Positions 34,396 through 45,962 of a stretch of DNA of 64,000 nucleotides are shown one piece after another (within the stretch, counting starts at the first letter, position 1; the number at the start of each line of letters is the position of its first letter). Origin of the DNA: Amborella trichopoda. Its lineage: Eukaryota > Streptophyta > Magnoliopsida > Amborellales > Amborellaceae. The stretch covers positions 50,331 through 114,330 of the forward strand of contig NW_006497609.1 of the NCBI RefSeq assembly GCF_000471905.2, given 5' to 3'. The notes under the pieces were generated by a model that was not told the origin of the DNA, did not search any database, and was given only the letters and a program-made list of their open reading frames with translations. Made by a program: the position numbers and the translations under genes.

Positions 34396-36059
34396 TAAGT
34401 TAGGTTGGCCAAACTAGTTGACTACCCTAACCGACTAAAACCGGCCACGCCCAGGAGCCAATTTTGATAACCCTCCTGGTTCCAATTCAACCATAGTTAA
34501 CAAATCGCTGTTTAATCTGCAATTTTTTAAAAAATTCGGTGTTTTCATGGAAACAGTTTTAAATGATGACTTTTTGAAAAGGTTGGCAAAAAGTAGCGTA
34601 GTTTTCATAAAAACATTTAAAACGCGCTTTTTTTCTAATACGATTTAAATCAGGCCAAAAATCGTATCTTTTTTTACCTATATGTTTTTTTTAGAAAGAT
34701 AAATTATTTTTTTCATGTTTTGTGTATTACAATCATTGCTACTTTCATGCTTTTTTAAAAAAAAATTTATTTAAAAAACAAAAACTTAAACAAATAGCCA
34801 CAGTTACAGATTCAAGTTATGAATTTTTTTTTTCCCTTTTTTTAAAAAATGTAAACAAATAGATGTAGATTTCAGTTGTTATTTTGGAAACTCATTGTGC
34901 AAATGAAATACTGCTTACAACAAAAATCATTTTGTAAAGTAAATCATTGTGTAAAGAAAATCATATACATGCAAATTTTTGTGATTATTTGTGATAATTG
35001 TTTTTATGAAAATACAATAATGGCACAAAGTAGAGCTCAAAACATAGTCTTTTACTGATGAATGAGAAACAGAGAGCGTTACTAAATGACCAAATAATCA
35101 ATATTTTACTTTTGATTATGTGAAAACAAAGATAAACATTATAGTGTAAACGGTAAAGTTATAGGAGCAAGCAATTGTACATATAGGATTAGTTTCTCAA
35201 TCTTAATCCTTCAGCTCTGCTTGCTGTTTTTAAGAAAATGAAAAACTTTCTTCCTTTTCTCTCTCTAAAGATCAGTTGGGGCCTTTTCACAAATTAGTAT
35301 AGTTAAAGATTTCTCTCAAACATCCCAAATAAGAGAGAAAAACTCTTTTCAAACTATCTGCATCCAATCTTCCTTTTCTCTCTCTAAAAATCAGTTAGAG
35401 CCTCTTCCATTAGGGTTTGTGAAGCCGATGACCTCTTCTTTCTTCCTTCCTCTCTCTCTATAAACCCTAATGGTTATGTGCCGAGCCCTATTTTCCTCTC
35501 TTCCTTCTTCCTTCTTCCTTCTTTTCTCTCTCTAAATCATAAACACAAAAATGTGAGACCCAAATTTCTATGAGCCTCTTTTCAATTAAAGAAAAACTTT
35601 AACCATAGTTATGGAGTGACTGCAATCACCATACCATAGTTAAACCATTGTAAAGAGAAAATAAAAATCATGTATTTTTTTTGTAATAAGTAGGTGTGAT
35701 GTTTATGTAATTAATGAATACATTTTATAGTATATTTGTCACCATACCATAGTTAAAGTATTACATAATTAGACAGTATATACCAAAAAAAATGTACCAT
35801 ATAAATCTACCCATTAAATAATTTAAGAAACATCACACCTATTTATTACATGGCAAAAACAAATATACTATATAAATTTATTCATTAAATACTTTGGACA
35901 GCTAGATAGGAGGGCAAGTATATATGACGTATACGGCAAAGAAGTATAGAAAGTCTTCTCAAAACTTACAAGGAAGGTACGTTTTTAAAAGCCTAATGAC
36001 CCCTTTGTAGTTAGTTTTGATATCCCTTTTAGTGCAAGCACGTACTCCTTCTCAGGGTC
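34396..36059. repeat. gene-free stretch with CT-rich duplications and a foldback
   Basis: At about 35250-35550, CTTCCTTTTCTCTCTCTAAA with an ATCAGTTRGRGCC tail occurs twice and CCTTCTTCCTT repeats follow. TTAGGGTTT and AAACCCTAA form an inverted pair (about 35412 and 35463). At 35668-35738 and 35795-35870, arms containing AGGTGTGATGTTT and AAACATCACACCT pair as a foldback. These look like remains of inverted-repeat transposons. No gene is credible. Confidence 0.5.
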
Positions 36060-37235
36060 GAGAGTTTGATATACTCATCTTCAAGTTTGCCTCATGATTC
36101 GTATAATCAAGACTATAATTTTCTGGAGTAAATCTTCCTTGATCGAGATGTGAGAGTGATGAACCATCTCAACAACATCACCCTCATCAGTCATCGCCTC
36201 ACTCTGATAGGTCTGATCAACAACTTATTTCCTTGACAGATGTTTCATCACTTTTTTTTTCTTCTCTTATTTCAAACTTAGATGCATATCCCATAGTGCA
36301 ACATGATTTATCTAAAAGACCTTTAGCAGTTTCACTTATGCCACCACGTCGTTCCTCTCGCTCCACACAACCTCTTAGACATCGGTCAGACTACCAGATT
36401 TACTCTACAACCGTTTCTTCTCCTGACACCATCTCCAAGACCTTAAAAATAAAATACCCTATTGAAAGTGCATTCCTTTCAAAGGTAAAAAATGCATCAA
36501 CTTGATGTGAAAAATGCATTCCTTCATAGTGATTTTAAAGAAGAGGTGTACATACAACAACCTAAAGGATTTGAAGATCCCTTACGACCACATCACGTCT
36601 GGAAATTAAAAAAAATGATTTATGAACTCAAACAAGCTCCTCAGGCATGGTTTGAGAATTCAGTTGTCTACTCCATAGTATTGGTTATCAAAGAAGCAAG
36701 ATTGACTACTCTTTATTTCTTAAAAGATCATCCTCAAGTATTGTTATCCTTCTAATTTATGTGGATAACATCATTATTACTGGAAATGATATTAAATGCA
36801 TTGAACATATTAAGAAAGAATTGAAACTGAACTTTGAAATGAAGGATCTTGGAGAACTAAAATATATTTTGGGGATTGTAATTCATCGGAACTAAAAAGA
36901 CATTGTTTTCACCCAACATAAGTATATTCTTGACTTACTCTCTAAAACAAAGATTTGGGATGCAAACCTATTTCTACCCAGGCTGAAGTAAATAGGAAGT
37001 TAAGGATTGAAGAAGGGGAATTATTACCTAATCCTTTCTTGTACAGAAGTGTAGTTGGTGGTCTTCAATATCTTACATTTACACGTCTTGACATTGCTTA
37101 TGCAGTGAATACAGTATGTTAGATCATGTAGACTCCCTGACAACTTCATTAGAAAGCCACAAAAAAGATTTTGAGGTATTTAAAAGGTTCTATACATGAT
37201 GGCTTATTTTATACTTTGTCCAGTCCACCTGACCT
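36060..37235 (+). mobile_element. Ty1/copia fossil B (internal fragment)
   Basis: Only the C-terminal part of a copia polyprotein is recognisable: the linker after integrase (about 36230-36440), reverse transcriptase with the [19 protein letters not shown]-type block (about 36490-36900) and the start of RNase H (to about 37235). No LTRs of its own were found. The fragment has several breaks and is inactive. It abuts an oppositely oriented LTR at 37256. Confidence 0.8.
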
Positions 37236-37255
37236 CAAAGCATGTTCTGATACCA

Positions 37256-37409
37256 TGTAAAACTTATGAAACCCTAGAGAGAGAAAGTGAAGAGAAAACC
37301 ACGAATCATTCATTCCACTCAACATTTAGTTTTACATATTAATATATATATATATGTATAGTAGATAAAAATACCCTTGAGGGTACAAAATGAACAAATA
37401 CCCTTAACA
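37256..37409 (-). mobile_element. LTR with priming site, minus strand
   Basis: A TG...CA segment of 154 bp, read on the minus strand as TGTTAAGGGTATTTG... ending in TTTTACA. Directly inside it (37243-37255) lies the minus-strand TGGTATCAGAACA, close to the initiator-Met priming site of copia elements. This is the 5' LTR of an element whose body is missing; plus-strand fossil B stands in its place. Inferred, moderate confidence. Confidence 0.45.
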
Positions 37410-38050
37410 GTTCTCACATAGAGATGAAGGGCACTCCTCTCTTTCCTGGAGAGAAAAATCCTGGAGTGAAACCTAGGGAAGGAAAAAGGTTAACATGGGA
37501 CTCACAAGAGAAAGATTGTTGTCAAGTATTTGTAGGTGGCATATAATCACATCTGTGATGATGATGTGTGTCATCTCATCTCCCATGTGTTTCTAGTAGC
37601 GATTTTAAAAATTTCGGGTTGACATGAAATCACCGGGTCTGATCTAGGAATCGGTCAAGCTGTGTCGATTCTATCAGTAAATAGGAAATTGTCTGGGTCT
37701 ACAAGAGAACCGGTTACTTGTTATAGTAGAACGACATTTTGATGTAGTAAAAACGTCGTTTTGCTATTGTAAAAATGATGATTCACCGATCTAGACGGTT
37801 TTTTTGTTAGTTCACTATTTTTGCATATGTTTTTTTTTCCAGTTGACTATTTTTTCCATACAGTAAAATGACGATCCAGACCACCGATTCATACCGGTTC
37901 TTGCAATGCCCGATCCTGGTCACTTATCGAATTTTAAAGAGCCCCTCTCTTGCAAGATTTGTCATCTTGAAAGGATTTTTGTACAATTCACAAGTCTCAA
38001 ATATTCACAAGCCTAGCCGAGTTAGTATGCCACCTCTAGTAATAGTCACT
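37410..38050. other. gene-free stretch
   Basis: Includes a GATGATGATGTGTGTCATCTC palindrome near 37558-37580 and a CCGGTCT/GATCTAG-rich patch at 37610-37930 like those at 12900 and 19050, perhaps a decayed miniature. No gene is credible. Confidence 0.4.
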
Positions 38051-38382
38051 CGATACTATGGATTGCATTGAAGGGTTGCCTTTGACAGGATCCTCATGAT
38101 GAGCACCAGGCCTTCGTAATACTGCAGAGTGTATTGATACCTCTGGGTCTCACATAAACCATGTCAAGACGATGAAATGATGGTGCAATTCCTAGCTCCG
38201 TCTGTTCCAGCCCGAAGTGGTGATGCCGCAGTGGTGAGAGACTCACGGCATATCTTTGCAACAACTGCTGTCGATTTTATTTTCAGGGTCATAGAGGAAG
38301 CCTCTTCTTTTTTTAAATTCTCGATGTCGGCTTCCCCTATGCTGACTACATCCTTTAGAAGGTCAGGAGAATAGCCCTCCAT
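38051..38382 (-). pseudogene. unidentified coding-like fragment
   Basis: A minus-strand frame of 72 codons starts at an ATG at 38382 (MEGYSPDLLKDVV) and stops at 38164. The sequence beyond also reads protein-like (for example YQYTLQYYEGLVLIMRILSK) in the same frame down to about 38053. Composition is mixed and GC is above the surroundings, unlike chance frames nearby. I do not recognise the family. It could be an exon piece of a decayed host gene or a captured fragment. The in-frame stop argues against a functional gene as it stands. Confidence 0.35.
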
Positions 38383-38492
38383 ATTACACCCGTTGCGTGT
38401 AGGTCACCGAGCCATCACACATTGTTTGATTTGCGGAAGCATGGACATTCTAGTCCTGGTTCTAGACTCAAGACACACAGGTGCTTCTACAT

Positions 38493-38759
38493 TGTTGAAA
38501 GTTGACCCGATCTTTATGGATGGTTACAGCTAAAAAACAGAGTCGTCTATCTTTGTGGAGTCTCTCCCGGTTAGTTCACCGTGTTGAGTTACTTTTATGG
38601 GATTATGATATTGTGTATCATTGTGTATATAAATATGTTGTAGCCCATGTAATCGAGATAAAAAAAGCATAATAGTGAATTTCTTCTTCCATGGATGTAG
38701 GCATCTTGCTGAATCACGTATATGCTCGCTACTCGTTCATTTGATTTATTTTTTCTCCG
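38493..38759 (+). repeat. 5' LTR of copia fossil C
   Basis: 267 bp, starts TGTTGAAAGTTGACCC and ends TTTTTTCTCCG, immediately before the priming site. It contains a TATATAAATATG box in the middle, as expected of the LTR promoter. Confidence 0.92.
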
Positions 38760-38985
38760 TGGTATCAGAGCAGATCGATTTCAGAGCTACTAACGGTTGT
38801 TGTTTGGGTCCATGTTGATCTAATCTCTATAAAATTTGAGAGTGACTCGTTCTAGCCTCTACCATTATTGAACCAGTAAGTTTTTTTACCATTGTTGTGT
38901 CTCTCTTTACACAGAATATTTTTCACGATACTGCAAACTTGTGCAAAAATCAGTGGATCTTCTTGATTCTAAAAAAAAAAAAACT

Positions 38986-39310
38986 AGTCATCCTTATCTG
39001 AAGTTTACATCATGTTTTTTTGCATCATCTTTGGTGTGCAAAACGTGTGGAGCAAAAGTTTTTCTCATCTTATGGGCAAAATTGGTGGGCAAATTTATGC
39101 TCGAGAGCTTGTGGTGCGCATGCATCTTTATCTCTCGTAAAAAAAAAAAAAAAACTAAGTCATCCTTATCTAAAGTTAACATCATTCTTTTTACACCATC
39201 TTTGGTGTGCAAAACGTGTGAAGCAAAATTTGTTCTCATCTTGTGACCAAAATTGGTAGGCAAATTTATGCTCGGGCAGAACTTGTGGTGCACATGCATC
39301 TTCATATCTT
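38986..39310 (+). repeat. 172 bp tandem duplication in the leader of copia fossil C
   Basis: AGTCATCCTTATCT followed by CATCTTTGGTGTGCAAAACG and AATTTATGCTCG occurs twice, offset by 172 bp, with an A run between copies. It lies between the priming site and gag, a region known to expand and shrink in plant copia elements. Confidence 0.85.
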
Positions 39311-42300
39311 GCCAAGAGATTTTGTTTTTAAAAACAGTGCAAAATTTCTTAATAGAAATTTTTGTGGGAAAATAGTGTTGGAAACATAGCACTTCTCGAA
39401 TATATGTGCTCTGATTTTTTCTTAGAGTTTTATTCGGGCGTGCAGCTCATTGGTTGTTGATTCTTGGTGTTTTGGTGATCATTGGCAGTTAAGTTTTTTT
39501 TTTAATATTGTGTTCTAAGATGGGAGATAAAGAAAAAATAGTTCTTCGTGAAAAGGGGTATAGTACTAATGACAAACTCACTGGTAGTCTATTGATGGAA
39601 GCAACTACTTAACTTGGTCTAAGGCTGCTCTTATCTCCTTATATGGGAGATCTAAGCAAGGTTATGTTGAAGGAAAGAAGAAAGTTCCATTTAAAGATGA
39701 TTTGGCCTATGAGGATGGGATATCCGAAGACAGAAAAGATATGTCTTGGATACCCAATTCCATCGAGCCCAATATAGCTGAAATCTTCACTGATGCTGAG
39801 AATATTGAAGATAAATGGAGATCCATAAAAGAAATATATGAGAAACAAGATAATTTATTCAGTGTTTTGAATTAAAACAAGAAATATCTCGCATTAAGCA
39901 AGAAGAGAAAACTATTACAGAGTATCTTGCTTCATTCAAAAAACTTTGCTCACCTGCTATAATCGACCTAAAAGAAATTCAACAAAGGATTGAGCAAGAT
40001 AAAATTGTCTTATTTTTAGCTGGGTTGATACCATATTATGAGAATATCATAAGTCAAATATTGATGTCTAAAGAACTTTCTTCATTTATGAATGTTTGTG
40101 CATCAATCCGTTAAGAAGAAACTACAAGGAAAGTCATGACTTCACAAAATAAAGAGACTCTTGAAATTCTGAAAGAACTGCCCTTACTGCCAACAATTCC
40201 GCATTCTCCAAACGTATCAGTAATTCGGGTAGAGGGTTTGCTCTCCGTGGAAGGGGCAAAGGACGTGGCAGTGGGAGTAGATTCTCTACAAGGTGTGATC
40301 ATTGTGGAAATACTGATCATACCAAGGATAGGTGTTGGGGTTTACATCCTCATCTTAGGCTGGCACGAGACAAAGGTTCCTCTGCTCAAGCAAGTCCATC
40401 CGCTCAAGCTGCGCCTTTCCACTCTCAATTTAGCTAGGAATAGTTAGCACAACTTTTTCAACAATTGGTAAAGAATGGCTTTACTTCCACACAGGAAACA
40501 CCCTCGGGTAATAAATCTTCTTAAGAAACAAGTAATGTTTTTGCTAACTCTTGTGCCTTGTTGCCTCGAAAAACATCCACATGGATTATTGACTCGTGGG
40601 CTAGTGGTCATATGACAGGGAGTTTGGAATGTCTTTCCAACTTCAAAGAATCACGAATAGCCAACCTATGTCGATTGACAATATGGTGAAGTTTCTTATA
40701 CGGGGGATTGAAAAAGCCAACTTTCTTTCCGATAACTATCATGATGTTTTTTATTTACCATCCTTTCCTTCAAACTTGCTTTTGGTTAATTAAATTACCA
40801 ATGATTTGGATTGTATCGTCATATTCTCTCCTCAATCTGTGATATTTCAGGAAAGGGCCACGGGAAATACGATTGGTGCTGGGCATACTTCACATAGCTT
40901 ATATTTAATTGATTTGCCGAATAAGGCTTTAACAGTTAGACATAATTTTAATGATGATAATTTATGGCACTCTAGGATTGGCCATCCTTCAGACAATGTT
41001 TTAAAGATTCTATTTCCAAGACTTTATTCAGATTCAAGTTCATGTGATGTGTGCAAATTTTCAAAACAAGTTGGATGACCTTTTCAAAGTTCTACAAATT
41101 TTTCTAATGAACCCTTCCATTTGATACATTTTGATGTTTGGGGACCTGCCCCGATAACTTCTTATAATGGGTTTAAGTATTTTGTCTCATTTATCGAGGA
41201 TAAATCTAGGACCACTTGGATATATTTATTGACTGGAGGTGACCAGATCCATCATGTTCCAAATAAATATACCAAAAGTTTATTGGTCTGAAGCTATTCT
41301 TACAGCCTGATATCTGATTAACCAAACCCCAAGTAGAATTCTAAAAGAAAAGTCACCATTGCAAATTCTAAAAGGAAGATGTATTGATATTTCTCACTTG
41401 AAAGTTTTTGGGTGCACCTGTTATGTTCATGAACAAAATAGAGACAAACTTGAAAAACGAGCCACTAAATGTATCTTTCTTGGGCACTCTTCTACTAAAA
41501 AGGGGTACAAATGCTATGATTCGAAGAAAAGAAATTATGTGTCAAGGGATGTTGGTTTTACTGAACAGAGCCTTATTTTCACAGTAATTCTGCCTGTTGT
41601 TAATACTGATGTTTTCAAGCAAAAAATTATTAGTAAAACTCCCCAAAATGGTAGTGCTGAAGAAAATTGTAAAAATCATAAAGTTGAAGACAGACCTAAA
41701 GTGATTCATGAAGAACCCGTGGCCTAATCTCCTGAACTCATGATTCCTCTACGACGATCCACTCGTGTTACTCATCTTCCATCTAATCTTAATTATTTTT
41801 TCACTTATCATGTTGTTTCTCATCCTATTCATGTGTCTCCAAATTATGTTGTTTTTATAAGTGCCATCACTAACAGTCCAGAATCTAGTTATTTTTTTGA
41901 GGCCCAATCCCGACCTGTGTAGATGAAAGCCATGGAGGAGGAACTTAGAGCTCTTAACAAAAACCATACATGAGAGATTGTCAAACTACCTATAGGTAAA
42001 AGAACTGCTGACTGCAAATGGATTTTCAAAACTAAATTTAAAAGTGATGGAACTGGTGAAAGATATAGGGCCAGACTTGTAGCCAAGGGATTTACACAAC
42101 TTATGGTCTTGATTATAAAGTGACATTTGCTCCAGTTGCAAAAATGAACACGGTTCGTGTCCTATTATCTGTGGCAACTAATCTTGGATTTCAATTGTCT
42201 CAAATGGATATGAAAAATGTGTTTCTCCATGGAGATCTTGAAGAAAAGGTTTACATGAGTTTGCCTCCAAGGCATCCAACGGAACTAGAAAATGGAATAG

Positions 42301-43413
42301 TGTGTAAATTAAAAAATGTCTTATACGGATTGAAACATTCCCCAAGGGCATGGTATGCAAAATTGAGCTATGCTCTCACTCGTGGGTTTTAAAAAAAGTA
42401 GTGATGATTCCTCTATGTTTGTAAAGAAAACAAGGAAGAACTATCGTTGTTCTCATTTATGTTGATGACATTGTCATCACAGGAAATGACCAAGTAGGAA
42501 TTTCAAAATTACAGGCACATCTTCATAATAAATTTGACATTAAGGATCTTGGCCAATTAAAGTATTTTTTTGGAATAGAAGTGGCTTACTCAAAAAAAGG
42601 GCTTTTCATGTCTCAAAGAAAATATGTTCTCGGTTAAAGAAACTGAAAAATTAAGGGTCAAATCTAGTCGTTCGCCGATAGATAACAGTCATAAATTAAA
42701 TTCTTTTATGGGGAACCCGTCAAGATGTTGGTCAATATCAAAGGCTTGTCAGGAAACTTATTTACCTAACCATAACAAGGCCCGATATTATGTATGCGGT
42801 AAGTCTTGTCAGCCAATATATGCAAACCCCACAAACTTGTCATATGGAAGCGGTTGAAAGGATTTTGAAGTATCTCAAGGCTTCACCTAAAAGAAGAAAA
42901 TGGATGAAACCAAATGGAAACGTTGATATTGAGGGATACTCTAATGCAGATTGGGCAGGTAATCCTTCAGATAGAAGGTCTACCATAGGATATAGTACTA
43001 CTGTTGGAGGTAATCTTGTCACATAGAAAAGCAAAAAACAGAATGTTATGGCATGATCAAGTGTTGAGGCAGAATATAGGGGCATGGTATCAACAACAAG
43101 AAAATTAATTTGTTTTAAACATTTTCTTCAAGATATGGGGTTGAAACTCAGCTTCCAATAAAAATGTGTTGCGACAATCAGGCCGTCATTCATATTGCCT
43201 CAAGTCCTGTCTACCATGAACGAACCAAACACACAGAGGTTGATTGTCATTTTGTCGGAGAAAAGGTTCAAGTAAATATCATTTGTACATCATTCATTAG
43301 AAATCATGATCAACTTGTAGACATATTTACCAAAGCTCTTGCAAAAAAACAGTTCTGTCAAATTTTGAGCATGTTGGGCTCAATAGACATTTTCACACCA
43401 ACTTGAGGGGGAG

Positions 43414-43680
43414 TGTTGAAAGTTGCCCCTATCTTTATGGATGGTTATAGCTAAAAAACAGAATCATCTATCATTGTGGAGTCTTTCTCGATTAGTTCAC
43501 CACGTTGAGCTACTTTTATGGGATTATGATATGGTGTATCATTGTGTATATAAATATAGTGCAGCCCATGTAATCGAGATAAGAAAAACTGAATAGTGAC
43601 TATCTTCTTCCGTGGATGTAGGCATCTTGCCGAACCACGTATATGCTTGCTACTCGTTCATTTGGTTTATTTTTTCTTCA
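43414..43680 (+). repeat. 3' LTR of copia fossil C
   Basis: 267 bp, TGTTGAAAGTTGCCCC to TTTTTTCTTCA. Same length as the 5' copy, differing by about 29 substitutions and no indels by my hand alignment. It follows the polypurine tract directly. Confidence 0.92.
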
Positions 43681-43716
43681 CAGACCTATACCTATATCAC
43701 TTCTTGTGGCTGAAAC

Positions 43717-45962
43717 CAGTGTTCGCAAAATCAAACCGGAACGGTTAACCGGTCATGAGGCTGGGAGCGGTTCGAACCGGAACCGGACTAACCGGTCAAG
43801 TAGATTTTTTTTAAAAAAAAATGTTCAAAACCCCACCCCAAAAAATAGAAAAACTTAGATTAAGTATACACTATCATTTTACATACATTTATCTTATAAA
43901 CAAAAATTGAAACAACTTTTTATATAATTTAATATTTGAGTATTATGGAGATATGCGAGATAATTTATAATTTCACATAAATTCAATTGATGAAGTTACA
44001 AAGTCCAACTAACAATGGATGATGCAACAATATATGCTTCTATATTGTTTTAATGTTGATGTTGAAAAATGTTGTTTTAATATTGAAAAACTCTTTAATA
44101 TGGTTTAGAATTGGATTTCAGAGCGTATCTTTTTGTAGCATGATGTTCCCAATTTTTCGAAGGGTTGTGAGTCAAGGTAGTAAGAGAGAGCACGTCATTC
44201 ACTCAGTAACTTGGTTATCAAATCCAAGGTGTGGGTCAAGGTGTTAAGTGTTGCTTCAAATGGCGAAATCACATATTTTAAAAAAATATGGCCAAGTCGA
44301 TTTTCAAATGGCCAAATCGATTTTAAAATGGCCAAACCTCATTTACTCAATAACCTTTTGAGTTAGGTTTTAACATGAAAAAAACTATATATATATATAG
44401 AAGATGGCAACTTTAAAATGTAGAATTAAGATGCACATTAATAATATAAAAAAAAAGGTTAAATTTTTATCCATTTCGGCATATGAAAACATGAGAGAAG
44501 AGTCAAACACTTTTAGTTTCTACCTCTTTTCTTCATAGAGGCTAATAAACAGATTTAAGGAGTATGAAGTTGCAAAAAATGATAGATAGCTTGTAACAAA
44601 TAAAAAGCAAATTAGAATAAAATGCCACAACTAAACAAGAAGTTGAGAACTAAGACAACAGTAACATGCACAAAAATTAACCTTAAAAAGAAATAAATTT
44701 TTTTCTCATATTCATAAAAAAAAAATATATTTTTATAAAAAAATATATATAACATTAAAACCAATCCAACAAGCTCACCAAAAATATATAACATTAAAAA
44801 GAACGAAATAATTTTTTCTCATATTCATAAAAAAAAAACATAGTTTTGTAAAAAACATAAATAACATAAAAAGCGATCCAAAAAGCTCACCAAAAATATA
44901 TAAAATTAAAAAAAAGAATATATTCTTTTTTTCTCATATTCATCACAAATAACACTTTTTTATAAAAACAAAACTTAATTTTATTAAAAAACAGATTTTT
45001 TTTTAAGAACCCTAAAATCGAGCCCAAGAACATAGAAACTTTAGAGTCAAAATCAACCCCAAATCTTTCATTTTTTGAACAAATTGACATAGGGATATGA
45101 TAGATACTTTAATTAAGATTCAAATGCCCCAAATTTCATAAAGGTTCATTCACTATTGAGATCTTTGTTCAAGAAATTGTGGATTTTTCACTTCAGGAAA
45201 ATTTCAGGAAAAAATCGCAGCAAAAAGAAAATCAATATAAAAACATTTAATTAATAGTAAATCAAAAGTTTATTTGATACATGAGGCTTCATGATCAAAC
45301 TTCAGCGAAAAATTCAATAAAAATCGATCAATTGATCAATCAAAGATTAATTTGTTTGGATAAAAAATAGTTCTTCGAGCAGTAGTACTTCGGGCCCAAA
45401 AAGACCTCAAATCTTCATCGTTTTGGAAAATTTGAAATATGTGAACGTTGAATCCTTCAACAATGAATCAAAGCCCTCCATTTTATAAAAATCTATGAGG
45501 TATTGAAGCTGCATTTGATAGAATGGTGAAAATTTCTAATTTTCAAAAATCCCCATTTCAATCCTCCAAGAACTCTTTGTTTTTGGAATTTTGATTCAAT
45601 AATTGTCGATTTATAGAAACTTTCTAGTATATAACATCAATAGTTGACCGAAAAAAACAAAAAATATACAAAAAAAGGCTGCAAAATCTTGTTCTGTAAA
45701 AAATAACGGGCATATGTCAAATAACGACCGTTATTTGATGCGTTGAAAATACCGTTATATCTGGTGTTAAAATGGTAAACCGGATCGGTTAGAAAAACCG
45801 GCCGGTTTATACTAAAAACCGCCAGTTCGACCTCAAACCGGCTAGTTTTGGTACCGATTTTGTTTGAAAAGTGTTGTCTTATGAGGTATGCCGTAAAACC
45901 GGCCCTAACTGGACTCGCCACCCCACCGGTAGCAATCTAACCGGCCAGTTTTGCGAACACTG
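43717..45962. mobile_element. non-autonomous hAT element (2.25 kb)
   Basis: Ends are inverted: CAGTGTTCGCAAAATCAAAC at the left and CCAGTTTTGCGAACACTG at the right. The flanks GCTGAAAC (43709-43716) and ACTGAAAC (45963-45970) form an 8 bp target duplication with one mismatch, diagnostic of hAT. Sub-terminal regions are rich in AACCGG/CCGGTT motifs, the sort of sub-terminal repeats hAT transposases bind. The interior is AT-rich, with about three copies of a roughly 130 bp unit (CTCATATTCATAAAAAAAA and CAAGCTCACCAAAAATATAT) at about 44690-44960. No transposase gene is present, so it depended on a relative for movement. Confidence 0.88.

Larger units (their letters stand above)
38493..43680 (+). 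mobile_element. Ty1/copia LTR retrotransposon fossil C with both LTRs
   Basis: The most complete retroelement in the window. Two 267 bp LTRs (38493-38759 and 43414-43680) bound it. Priming site TGGTATCAGAGC lies at 38760-38771, and a polypurine tract (TTGAGGGGGAG) at 43403-43413. Parts: gag (about 39520-40400), protease (near 40580-40640), GAG-pre-integrase and integrase (about 40900-41450), reverse transcriptase (about 41930-42850) and RNase H (about 42930-43400). Structurally full length, but the coding region is broken in roughly ten places. The LTRs differ at about 29 of 267 positions (near 11%), so insertion is old, several million years under usual plant rates. The immediate flanks do not form a clear target duplication. 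Confidence 0.93.
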
